NCBI GenBank assembly: GCA_037349105.1
Contig: JAYJMM010000103.1
Coordinates: forward strand, 1,798,001 to 1,862,000
Length of the DNA: 64,000 bases
Source: Limnomonas spitsbergensis
Lineage: Eukaryota > Chlorophyta > Chlorophyceae > Chlamydomonadales
Reading direction: 5' to 3'
Positions within the stretch are counted from its first letter, which is position 1. The number at the start of each line of letters is the position of its first letter. Under the pieces are notes generated by a model. The model had not been told where the DNA came from. It searched no databases and saw only the letters and a list, made by a program, of their open reading frames with translations. Positions 30,261 through 42,200 of this stretch are shown in pieces. The position numbers and the translations under genes were made by a program.

Positions 30261-33200
30261 CTACAAGCCTCTAGAATCGGGCAGCATGTGCCGGCCAGTT
30301 GTTGCAGCCGAAGGGGTCTGCCTCAGCCTCAACGAGGGCGGCGCATACTGTTGCATGGTAGACGGCAGCTCCGCATACTCCGCTGGGCTGATGGGACCGA
30401 CGCCCCTGCTGCCGCCGGTGCACCCCGTTTCCCCGCTGGGCGTGCAGGTTTGAAGACCCCTGAGGGGAATGCTGTTGGGGGCGGTAACGACTGGGGTGGC
30501 CATGTGGGTGGGGGCGGTAGCGACTGGGGTAGCCATGTGGATGGGGGTGGCAACACCTAGGTGGGTGGCCGTTAGAGGAGGTGTCTGCCAAGGCATGGCG
30601 GTGGTGGTGGTGGTGCTTTCCACGTCGTTGTTGCCCTGTCCACGTCTCGTGAGCAAGCGAGGCGTGGCACCTCCGCCCAAGTGGATCCCACACCCCGCCG
30701 CCAGCAATATGCTGCCCGGATCATGGTGCAGGGACTGGAGCTGGAATTTCAGGTGGCCTAGGGCAGAGGCAAGGTCCGGGGGAGGAGGAGACCATGGGGT
30801 AACACGCGGACAGGCTGCGGCCATCAATGGCACCCGGGCGTCGGTAGTGACCGCTTGCTCGTGCCAATGGATGCAACTACTGTTGTCGTTGTTGTGGCTA
30901 ACAATGAAGGTGTCCCAAATCCTGCCCTGATGGCACCGCTGCAGTGCCTCCTCCTCCGCCCTGCCGAAATGGAACGCCCCGTCTACCTCGGCCTCAGCTT
31001 CCCCCCCCGTGGAGTGCGGGGGTAGGCCGGAGCCCCGAAAAAACAATGGGGAGGGCGCGCCCACCATCGCCATGCCGCCGGCGTGGTGTGGGGCCTTGAT
31101 GCTTGCTAGGATGTTGTTGTTGCCAGGCGTTGCGGGGCATTGTGCCCTGGCCGCTTTGAGCTCATCGGCCAGCTCGCACACCTCGCTGAGGATGCTGGCA
31201 GTCAGGGTGCTGCTGTACGCAAGGACCTGGGGAAGAGGAGGAGCAAGCGGGGAAACGGCAGAGGCAGGACTTCTTTGGAGCAAGGTAACGAGCAACAGGA
31301 CTGTAGTACTGTCAGACCGTAATCGGCACAACATTGCATTTAATATATGAATGGATGGAAAGGGTTCGATATCATTGGTCGTGCCATTGTAATGCCCCTC
31401 CCCCCTCTTCAGTGGCGTGAGGCAAGCACAACTCCCCTCCGACGGTCTCTCACCTCCTCGTCCGTCATGTTGGACGCGTCTGGGTATCCGCCCCGTCTCC
31501 CAGCTGCTGCCACGCAATCCTCCTCCCAAAGCGCGCGGCTCACAGCTCCTTGATCCTTCCACAGGGCCCGGCCCGCAGCTCCCGCCTCCGCCCACAAAGC
31601 TCGGCTCACGTTCCGCACCCCAGCGGGACCTGCCTCTGGGGAAGGAAGGCAACCCGGGGGCAGATGCAGGGGCAGCTGCACTTGTGGCCGAAGCAGCAGC
31701 GCCGCATCAGCAGCAGAGGTATGAAGGTCTGGAGGAGGAGCAGGAGCAGCGCTAGGAGCAGCAGCAAAGGCGGCATCGGTGGACGTAGGAATAACCATTC
31801 CACCCCTCTTGCCAGGGCTGTCGAGCGGCCCCCACGCCTCCCCATACCTTTTGTTGCTGCTGGCGCTGCTGGAGGTCACCGTCAGGACGCACGTGGCGCC
31901 GTGCAATTCCATCATCAGCGGCAGCTGGGGCTGCTCGCCAAACAACAGCGGATCCTGGTTCTGCTGCTGCTGTTGATGCTGCCCGTGATGCTGGGGCTGG
32001 AGCTGGCCCTGCTGCCTGACCAGGTGCTGCTGCTGACCGGCGAGTAGCTGCTGCTCCCGCAGATCTTGTGGCAGCAGTTCTAGGTCCCACGGTTGTAGCT
32101 GCGGCAGTTCAAGTGCCATCTGCTGCACTTGCTGCAGATGTTCATGCCCCCCCAGTTGTTGCTGCAGCACTTCATGTACCCTCAGCTGTTGTTCATCTTC
32201 TTCTTCTTCTTGTTGTTGTTGTTGTGCCGGGTCTTGTAGCTGTTGCTTATCCCACAGCTCTTTCTGGTCTAGGCTCTGCATTTGTTGCTGCAACAGTTGT
32301 AGCGGCGCTCCTTTTTCAGCGAACACCGGCGACGGAAACGTTCCTGACACACATAAAGTTTTCACGGCGGCCGCATCAGGGAACAAAGCGGGGTCGGCGC
32401 CTGGGCTGTCGTCCACGTCACTGCCGCTGCTATATTCAAACAGCGGGTTGGGCGTCCTGCACCCGCCTCCACTGGCCTGCTGCTCAGTGCTGCCACTCAC
32501 ACTGCCCCCGCCGCTGCCGCTGCAACATTCAAACAGCAGGTTGGGCGTCCTGCACCCGCCTCCGCTGACCTGCTGCTCAGGGCTGCCACTCACACTGCCC
32601 CCGCTGCTGCCACTGCAACATTCCAACAGTGGTTGGGGTGTCCTGCGCCTGCCTCCGCTGCCCTGCTGCTCAGGGCTGCCACTCACACTGCCCCCGCCGC
32701 TGCTACTACAACATTCAAACAGCGGATTGGGTGCTCTGCGCCGGTCCCCGCTGCAGTCAAACAGTGGGTTGGGGGTGAGGGAGAAAGCCTCGTCAGGACG
32801 CCGCTTCCGCCCGCCTCCAACACCTACCGCTGCATCTACGTCTTGGCTTGTTCCTCCTACTCCTGCCACTCCTCCACCTGCTCCTGCGCCTCTAGCTGCA
32901 TTGACGACTCTGCCTTCTCCTCCACCTCCCGGCCCTCCTCGGCCTGCTGCCCCATAAGCATCCCGCGCGGCACCAAAGGTAGTGTGATGCAGCTGTCCCA
33001 CAAAGTGCGGAGTCAAAGCTGTGGAGGCGGAGAGCAAGGCGCTGGTCCCTGCCTCTGCTGCCCCCGGATGGGCGCCAGCAGCCTGCCCCCCCTCTGCTGC
33101 TTGTTTCCCTGCCTCTGCTGCACCCTGATCTGCACCCGCTGCTTCCACTGCCCCCTCTGCCTCCTCCAGCGGCTCCCGCCCCTCCCCCACCTGCTGCTCC

Positions 33201-36200
33201 CTCTCCCCCTCAGGCTCCCCTTTCTCCCCCATCCCCTGCTCCTCCCGCCCCTCCTCCACCCACGATCCCTCCTCTTGCTCCTCTTCCCACTCGTCAGTAA
33301 TAAACGAGGATTTCTCCTCCTCCTGCTCCTGCTCCTCCAACCAGCCTCCATCCTCCCCTTCACCCTCCTGCTCGTCCCCTCCACCCTCTTGGTCCTCCCC
33401 CTCACCCTCCCGCTCTTTCTCCCGCCCCTCCACCCAGTGCCCATCTTCGATCTGACGACTTAGCTGCTCCTCCTCCTCCTCCTCCTCCACCCAGCCAGTA
33501 TCCAATGGCTCCCAACTTGTGCCCTTCACCCCGGACTCGCCTGCTGCTGCATCCTCCGGCAAAGCCTCTGCACAGGTGACCCATGATGGGTTGACTGTTG
33601 CAGCTAAAGAGGAGCATGTCTTATTAGGGGGAGAGGAGCATGGAGAAGGGAGCGTGGCTGCTGACTGAGGGACTGCTGCTGACTGGTGCGTGGCTGCTGA
33701 CCCCCCCGGCAGCTGCTCAGGCTTCCATACCCCATCTGCGTGGCTGGAGATGGAGCCCCCGGCAACGCTGGCCAGGCGCCTCCGCACTCTCTTTTCGCCG
33801 CTCCAGCAGCGCTCCGAAACTGGCACGACAGGTGTTGTGACAGGTGCTGTCCTCACGGACGCTGGGCCGTTCTGTGCGTTGGCTACGCAGCTGCCGAGGT
33901 CAGGGCCCTGCGCAAAGTCGTCCTCCGACGCAGGTGTTCCATGCCCCGTGGCTGGGCTTGTGCATGGGCTCGACATGCTGCTCTTGAGGCCGGGGCCCGC
34001 CACAGCCTTACCTGCGGATCTCCCGCGATCTGCAGCCGGACTAGTGTGTGGTGCAGGCACGCAGCAGCCGTGGCCCAGTGCAGCAGCCCTGGTTACTCCT
34101 TGACCTGCAGCCGGGATAGCACCAAGGCCCTCCTCCTTTGCCCCCTCCTGCAGCTGCTGATCGAGGGCACCTCCAGATAGCGCCTCTGATCCTTCCCGCT
34201 GCTGCCATGAAGCGCTATCACACAGTGCCTCCGCCCCCTCCCGCTGCTGCTGCTGCTGCCTAACGGCACCTGTACTCAGTGCCTCCGCCCTCTCCCGCTG
34301 CTGCCACAAAGCGCTTTCACACAGTGCCTCCGCCCCCTCCCGCTGCTGCAGCCCGTAGGCGCCCCCACTCAGCGCCTCCGACCAGGTCCGCTTGCTGCTG
34401 GAGCATGAGGTGACTTTGGGGAGCGGGGGGCGGGGCGGGCTGTCCGCCCCGACCCCCGCCGGGAGCTCCAGTGCCTCCTCCCTCCCCGCTCCCTCCTCCC
34501 TCCCAGCTCCCTCCTCCTGCACCTCCTTCCCTTCTCCCTTCCCTGGTCCATCCTCTGCCTCCTCCGCTGCTTCTTGTCGGCTTGACCTTGCTGGCTGGAA
34601 GCTGATCAGAAGCTGCTGCTCTGCTGCCTGCAGCTCTTGTTGGTAATCCGCCTGTACAGCGCACAAGGAGCTTGGCCGCGTCAGCCTAGGGTCAGCAACT
34701 TGAACCTTCCCCCCCGTTCAACCACAGGGGGGGAGGTGGCTCAACTGCACAAGTCTTGGCTTTAACAGGCTTACAGGTCAGCATGTCAGTGGGTCAGCAT
34801 GTCAGTGGGTCAGCATGTCAGTGGGTCAGCATGTCAGTGGGTCAGCATGTCAGTGGGTCAGCATGTCAGTGGGTCAGCATGTCAGTGGGTCAGCATGTCA
34901 GTGGGTCAGCATGTCTGTGGGTCAGCACGTCAGTGGGTCAGCATGTCTGTGGGTCAGCATGTCTGTGGGTCAGCAAGTCTGTGGGTCAGCATGTCTGTGG
35001 GTCAGCATGTCTGTGGGTCAGCATGCCAGTGGGTCAGCATGTCAGTGGGTCAGCATGTGAGCAGGCCAGCATGTCAGCATGTGAGCAGGCCAGCATATCA
35101 GCATGTGAGCAGGCCAGCATATCAGCATGTGAGCAGGTCAGCATATCAGCATGTGAGCAGGCCAGCATGTGAGCATGTGAGCAGGCCAGCATATCAGCAT
35201 GTGAGCAGGCCAGCATGTGAGCATGTGAGCAGGCCAGCATATCAGCATTTGATCAGGCCAGCATGTCAGCATGTGAGCAGGCCAGCATATCAGCATGTGA
35301 GCAGGCCAGCATCTCAGCATGTGGGCAGGCCAGCATATCAGCATGTGAGCAGGCCAGCATCTCAGCATGTGAGCAGGCCAGCATGTGAGCATGTGAGCAT
35401 ATCAGCATGTGAGCAGACCAGCATGTGAGCATGTGAGCAGGCCAGCATGTCAGCATGTGAGCAGGCCAGCATGTGAGCATGTGAGCAGGCCAGCATGTGA
35501 GCAGGCCAGCATATCAGCATGTGAGCAGGCCAGCATATAAGCATGTGAGCAGGCCAGCATGTCAGCATGTGAGCAGGCCAGCATATCAGCATGTGAGCAG
35601 GCCAGCATGTGAGCCTGTGAGCAGGCGAGCATGTGAGCCTGTGAGCAGGCCAGCATGTGAGCAGGCCAGCATATCAGCATGTGAGCAGGCCTGCATTTCA
35701 GCATGTGAGCAGGCCAGCATGTGAGCATGTGAGCAGGCCAGCATATCAGCATGTGAGCAGGCCAGCATGTCAGCCTGTGAGCAGGCCAGCATATCAGCAT
35801 GTGAGCAGGCGAGCATGTGAGCCTGTGAGCAGGCCAGCATATCAGCATGCGAGCAGGCCAGCATGTGAGCAAGTGAGCATGTGAGCCTGTGAGCAGGCCA
35901 GCATGTGAGCAGGCCAGCATATCAGCATGTGAGCAGGCCTGCATTTCAGCATGTGAGCAGGCCAGCAGTGAGCATGTGAGCAGGCCAGCATATCAGCATG
36001 TGAGCAGGCCAGCATGTGAGCATGTGAGCAGGCCAGCATATCAGCATGTGAGCAGGCGAGCATGTGAGCCTGTGAGCAGGCCAGCATGTGAGCAGGCCAG
36101 CATGTGAGCATGTGAGCAGGCCAACATGTGAGCATGTGAGCAGGCCAGCATGTGAGCAGGCCAGCATGTGAGCATGTGAGCAGGCCAGCATGTGAACAGG

Positions 36201-39200
36201 CCAGCATATCAGCATGTGAGCAGGCCAGCATATAAGCATGTGAGCAGGCCAGCATATCAGCATGTGAGCAGGCCAGCATATCAGCATGTGAGCAGGCCAG
36301 CATATCAGCATGTGAGCAGGCCAGCATATCAGCATGTGAGCAGGCCAGCAAATCAGCATGTGAGCAGGCCAGCATGTGAACATGTGAGCAGGCCAGCATA
36401 CCAGCATGTGAGCAGGCCAGCATGTGAGCAAGTGAGCAGGCCAGCATATCAGCATGTGAGCAGGCCAGCATGTGAGCAGGCCAGCATGTCAGCATGTGAG
36501 CAGGCCAGCATGTGAGCAGGCCAGCATGTGAGCATGTGAGCAGGCCAGCATATCAGCATGTGAGCATGCCAGCATATCAGCATGTGAGCAGACCAGCATG
36601 TCAGCATGTGAGCAGGCCAGCATATCAGCATGTGAGCAGGCCAGCATATCAGCATGTGAGCAGGCCAGCATGTGAGCAAGTGAGCAGGCCAGCATATCAG
36701 CATGTGAGCAGGCCAGCATGTGAGCATGTGAGCAGGCCAGCATATCAGCATGTGAGCAGGCCAGCATGGGAGCATGTGAGCAGGCCAGCATGTGAACAGG
36801 CCAGCATATCAGCATGTGAGCAGGCCAGCATATAAGCATGTGAGCAGGCCAGCATGTCAGCATGTGAGCAGGCCAGCATATCAGCATGTGAGCAGGCCAG
36901 CATATCAGCATGTGAGCAGGCCAGCATATCAGCATGTGAGCAGGCCAGCAAATCAGCATGTGAGCAGGCCAGCATGTGAACATGTGAGCAGGCCAGCATA
37001 CCAGCATGTGAGCAGGCCAGCATATCAGCATGTGAGCAGGCCAGCATATCAGCATGTGAGCAGGCCAGCATGTGAGCAAGTGAGCAGGCCAGCATATCAG
37101 CATGTGAGCAGGCCAGCATGTGAGCATGTGAGCAGGCCAGCATATCAGCATGTGAGCAGGCCAGCATGGGAGCATGTGAGCAGGCCAGAATGTCGGCATG
37201 TCAGCAGGCCAGCATGTCAGCATGTGAGCAGGCCAGCATATCAGCATGTGAGCAGGCCAGCATGTGAGCATGTGAGCAGGCCAGCATGTCAGCATGTGAG
37301 CAGGCCAGCATATCAGCATGTGAGCAGGCCAGCATGTCAGCATGTGAGCAGGCCAGCATATCAGCATGTGAGCAGGCCAGCATGTCAGCATGTGAGCAGG
37401 CCAGCATATCAGCATGTGAGCAGGCCAGCATGTCAGCATGTAAGCAGCTTAGCGTAGCACATGCCTGATTGATTCACCTGCAGTTGCCGCATTGAGAAGG
37501 CGGGCAGCGCCGAGGGCGTATCGACTGCTCCTCTTTCTGCTCGCACTGCAGCAGACATAGCCGGAGGGGGCCCGTCGCCCCCTCCTGATGCTGCTACGGC
37601 GGCGGGGGTAGCAGAGGGCCTGTCGCCCCCTCCTGCTGCTGCTGCTGCGGCGGTGGGCGTTGCAGAGGGCCCGTCGCCCCCTCCTGCTGCCGCTGCTGCT
37701 GCGGCGGGGTTAGCAGAGGGCCCGTCGCCTCCTCCTGCTGCCGCTGCGGCTGCGGGGTTAGCAGAGGGCCCGTCGCCCCCTCCTGCTGCTGCTGCAGCGG
37801 CGGGGTTAGCAGAGGGCCCGTCGCCCCCTCCTGCTGCTGCTGCAGTGGCGGGGGTAGCAGAGGGCCTGTCGCCCCCTCCTGCTGCCTCTGCTGCGGCGGG
37901 CGTAGCAGAGGGCCCGTCGCCCCCTCCTGCTGCTGCAGCAGACATAGCCGGAGAGGGCCCGTCGCTCACTCCTGCAGCTGCTGCGGCGGCAAGGGTAGCA
38001 GATGGGCCGTCGTCCCCTCCCGCCGCGGCCGCTGCTGCTGCTGCTGCGGGCACAACTGAGGAGATGCCTCTTCCTTCTGCTTCCACAGATCTGCCTACTG
38101 AGGCAGCAGGTGGGTTTTCCGTATTTGCGACAGCTGGTAGAGCTTTGGCAGCAGGTAGGCAGGGTCGGGCAGAGCTGGCAGCAGTAGGGAGGCAGGGACG
38201 GGCAGAGCTGGCGGAAGCAGGGAGGCAGGGATGGGCAGAGCTGACTGTGGCAGCAGGGGCACATCGAAGGGCAGCGTCGCCAGGGATACAATCCTGTGCG
38301 TCAAGGCAACTGCAGCGATGCCCATCAATCTCATCAACAGCTGACGCAGCAGGGACTTTAGGGAGGTTGCGGTTGGCTGCGGCTGCTGCATTGGTGTCGG
38401 CGGCAGCGGGGGTACAGCGGCTGGCGGCGGCGTTGGCAACGACAGCGGGGAAGCAGTCGTGGTCGTGGTCATGGTCGGCAGCGGGGAAACATCCGTGGGC
38501 GTCAGCAGGTAGAAAGCCGTAGGCGGCAGCAGCGGGCAGCGGGTCGTAGACCGCAGCAGCGGGCAGCGAGTCGTGGGCGGCAGCAGCGGGCGGAGAGCTG
38601 TGTGCGTGACTGTGTATTTCTCGCTGCTTGTCAATCTCCTGCTCCAGGGTGGCGATGTAGTTCTGGCTTGACGCCAGCCTGGTTGCCAGCTCAGCAGTGA
38701 CCTCCGAAAGCATACGGGCATTGCTGGCATGCTGCTGCGTCACCTTCAGATGGGAACGGATCAGGGTTCGGGCCTTCAGGGGCAGTTAGGGTGCAGGGTC
38801 AACCATACAGGGTGCAGGGACATTTAGGGTGCAGGATCAACCATGTAGGGTGGGGGAGTAGTTGTTGTGTAGGGTCTACCAGATAGGGTTCAGGGGCAAT
38901 TAGGGTGCAGGGTCAACCATACAGGGTTCGAGGGCACTTAGGGTGCAAATTCTAACATACAAGGTTCAGGGGCATTTAGGGTGCAGGGTCAACCAGATAG
39001 GGTGCAGCAGCAGCGAAGGTGCAGGGTCAATCATACAGGGTTCAGGGACACTTAGGGTGCAGGGTTAAACAGGTAGGGTGGGGGAGCAGTTAGGGTACAG
39101 GGTCAACCAGAGAGGGTGCAGCAGCAGCGAAGGTGCAGGAACTGAAGAAGGACGGGGAACGGGGCTTCACCCACCGCTGGGCGCACGGCGGGCCTGGGAT

Positions 39201-42200
39201 ACACCCATAAACAATGTGCTCAACAGCGCGAGGATGGAGGCAGCACCAGGACGCAGCTCGGATCCGTGGATAAATACGCAAATACCGTAGATTTGATTTG
39301 CCTTCCCTCAGGTATGAAAAAACGATTCCTTTCAAATGCTGTCCCCAGGGCGAACTTTCGACCTAAACTCTTATTTCCTGACTGATTTCTGGCTTGGACA
39401 ATCAAAAAATAGTAACGCCGTGGATCCCTTGACCCAAACAACGTTAATTATGAGGGAAGGCAAAGCAAATCTACAGTAGCCGGTCGGGTGCATAGATCCC
39501 ATAGATCTCAGCGCATGGATCTCCCTGTACCGCACACAAGGGGCTTGGCGGCATCAGCTTAGGGTCAGCAACTTGAACCCTAACCCTGATCAACCAAGGG
39601 GGGGGGGAGGTCGCTGAACAGCGCAAGCCTTGGCTTTAACAGGCTTACAGGCCAGCATGTCAGTGGGTCAGCTTGTCTGTATGTCAGCAGGCCAGCATGT
39701 CAGCATGTGAGCTCCGAGAAGGTATCTGGCCGCCACGGCGTACCTTGTCCTCCCTCGCCCGCAGGTCCCTCTCCAGCCACCTCAGCTGCTCGTGGTGGGT
39801 GTCCTGCAATGCCTGCAGCTGCGCGTGGTGCGCATCCTGCAGCCGTTCCTTCTCCTCCATGATGCAGCGCACTACTGCCTGGATTTCCGCAACCTGCAAA
39901 GAGGAGGGCAGGACGGCGAGGGTTTAAAGTTTAGGGTGTCATGGTACTCCAGGCAGCACACCACCTAAGTATTGTGCAGGGTGTAAGGTGCAGGAATATC
40001 AGTATCTTTATTTAATGGGATTATTTCTTAAAAACATGTTTCTCGATCAAAAATGAAATCATTTACCATGGTTTTCCCAGGGGGCGCAGCATGAAGGGTG
40101 TAGGGTGCACCATACGAGGCGGTGTCATCTGGATTCGAGCGGACATACACCAGATCCAAGCAGATTCGACCTGGATCCAAGCGGATCTGACCCGGATCCA
40201 AGCAGACGTAAGTTTGTAGCCCAGATCAGCTTAACAATCCCAGCTGTGCCCCAGGCCCCGACCTTGTCTCGGACGTTATCCTCCCTGTCGCCTTGAGCCG
40301 CTGCCGCTGCCGCAGCAGCCCCAGCTGGACAGGTAGACTCCGATAAGTGACGGCCCTCCTTGCGCTGACTGGTCAGATGGCGCAGTGAGACTACCTCACC
40401 CTGCAGATCAACAGGCAATTGTTAGGGTCAAGGGGTTCAGGTGCAGAATGAAGACCCTGCACTCCAAGATGGCAGGCATGCAGAACATTGGTACTGGTGT
40501 TTGGGGCTCGGGTAAAAGGGTTAAAAAACCGGAACCCTAAAAGACCTTGCACTTGACGATGGAAGGCATGCAGAGCGGCGGTGCTGGTGTATGGGGTTAG
40601 GGTTCAGGTTGAAGGGTTAAAACCCTAAACCCTAAAAGACCTTGCACTTGACGATGGCAGACATGCAGAGCGGCGGTGCTGGTGTATGGGGTTAGGGTTC
40701 AGGTTGAAGGGTTTAAAACCCTAAACCCTAAAAAACCTTGCACTTGACGATGGCAGGCATGCAGAGCGGCGGTACTGGGGTATGGGGTTAGGGTTCAGGT
40801 TGAAGGGTTAAAAACCTGAACCCTAAAAGACCTTGCACTTGACGATGGCAGGCATGCAGAGCGGCGGTGCTGGGGTATGGGGTGAGGGATTGTCAAGGCA
40901 CTGAAACTCCACTGACCCGCAGCTGAGGGTGAGCGGTACAAGATATTCCGTTTTAGCGGGATGTCTGTCCTGTAGCTGGTGAAGTTTGGATACATGCTTG
41001 TGATGTATGGAAGAATGCTTCTGGTGTGAATAAATGTGTATGGTGTGTGGATACATGCTTGTGATGTGTGAAACTGCCCACCCAGTGCCCCCACGGGCCC
41101 CACCTCTTCCCCCTCACAGGCCTACAGCTCCCCCCCCACACACACTGACCTGCAGCTCCCCGATGTCAGCCTGCGCCTCCCTCAGCAGACTCTCATAGTG
41201 CAACACGCGAGCCTGCACAGCCGGGGCAGCCACAGCAGAGGAGGCCAATGGTTTAATGTGATGAGCTTGCTAAAACACTTTTACAAAAGTCGAAGTTACG
41301 GTAACAGTTAACCTGGCTTCTTGTTTTTATTCCATTCCACTGTGTGGTAACGGCACGGACGCAGTCTCGGCCCATGCTGCAATGTTTCCTCAACCCTCAC
41401 GCCCCTGCTGGGTTTTGGGTTTAGGGTCAAATTTACCTCAACCCTTAATCCTGCGGGGCGTAGTCATCTTCCTTTCTATTTCGCCGTCTCAATATACAAA
41501 GATTTCTGCCCCAGTTGTGCCCAACTGTAGGAAAAGAGTATTTAACGCAAGTTTTGGGGCAGGCTTCTCTTCATTAAACAGTAGACATGTCCCATGCTTC
41601 AGTCAAAATGGGCGGCTTCCTTAATCCACGAACTTATTCGCATATTAATTTAATCAAAAGCGATCTCCAGTCCCTGGTTTTGTCAGCCGAAGGCCCCCTA
41701 TCAGGTGTCGCCCAGCCCTTGGCAGATGGTGCCATGGCTTCGCTCACGGCCAACCATCCAGAAGTGCCCCCAGGATCCCAGGCGGGGGCTCTAGGGCACC
41801 CCCTGCGCTGCCTCTCACCCATCACCATCAAACATGTTCACACGTGACTAGCTTTTCACGCTTGTCACACCTGTATGGAGCTCTGCTCCCTCACCTGCTC
41901 ACACCCCGTGAGGCCGCCTCACCTCCAGAGCACATGCCTGCTCCCTCAGCTTTGTGTTCTCCACCTCTGATGCCACGAGCTGGCTGTGAAGGGACACGAT
42001 CTGTGCGCCAGCCCGGGCGCGCCCCAGCTGCACTTTCTCCAACAGCCCTCCGACCTGCAGCCGCTGTTCCTCAAGCCTGGAGAGAGAGAGCAGGGAAGGG
42101 CCGGGGTGCGGCCGAGTAGCCGGTTTTCGCCAGGCAAGCTTTCCTTCCTCCCAATAAAAGAACAGGATTATTTACGATATGTCGGAATCGGTGCACTGGC

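Noticed and set aside
32068..33463. Plus-strand ORFs of 166-276 codons
   Set aside because: Antisense shadows of the coiled-coil gene's Gln/Glu/Gly-rich exon.
35050..37440. CRISPR-like appearance (24-bp repeats at regular spacing)
   Set aside because: The units are contiguous and the 'spacers' are themselves repeats; the host DNA is eukaryotic. No cas-like gene is present.
34756..37457. ORFs rich in SRPAYQHV or LACSHADM
   Set aside because: Translation of the 24-bp minisatellite in an intron of the coiled-coil gene.
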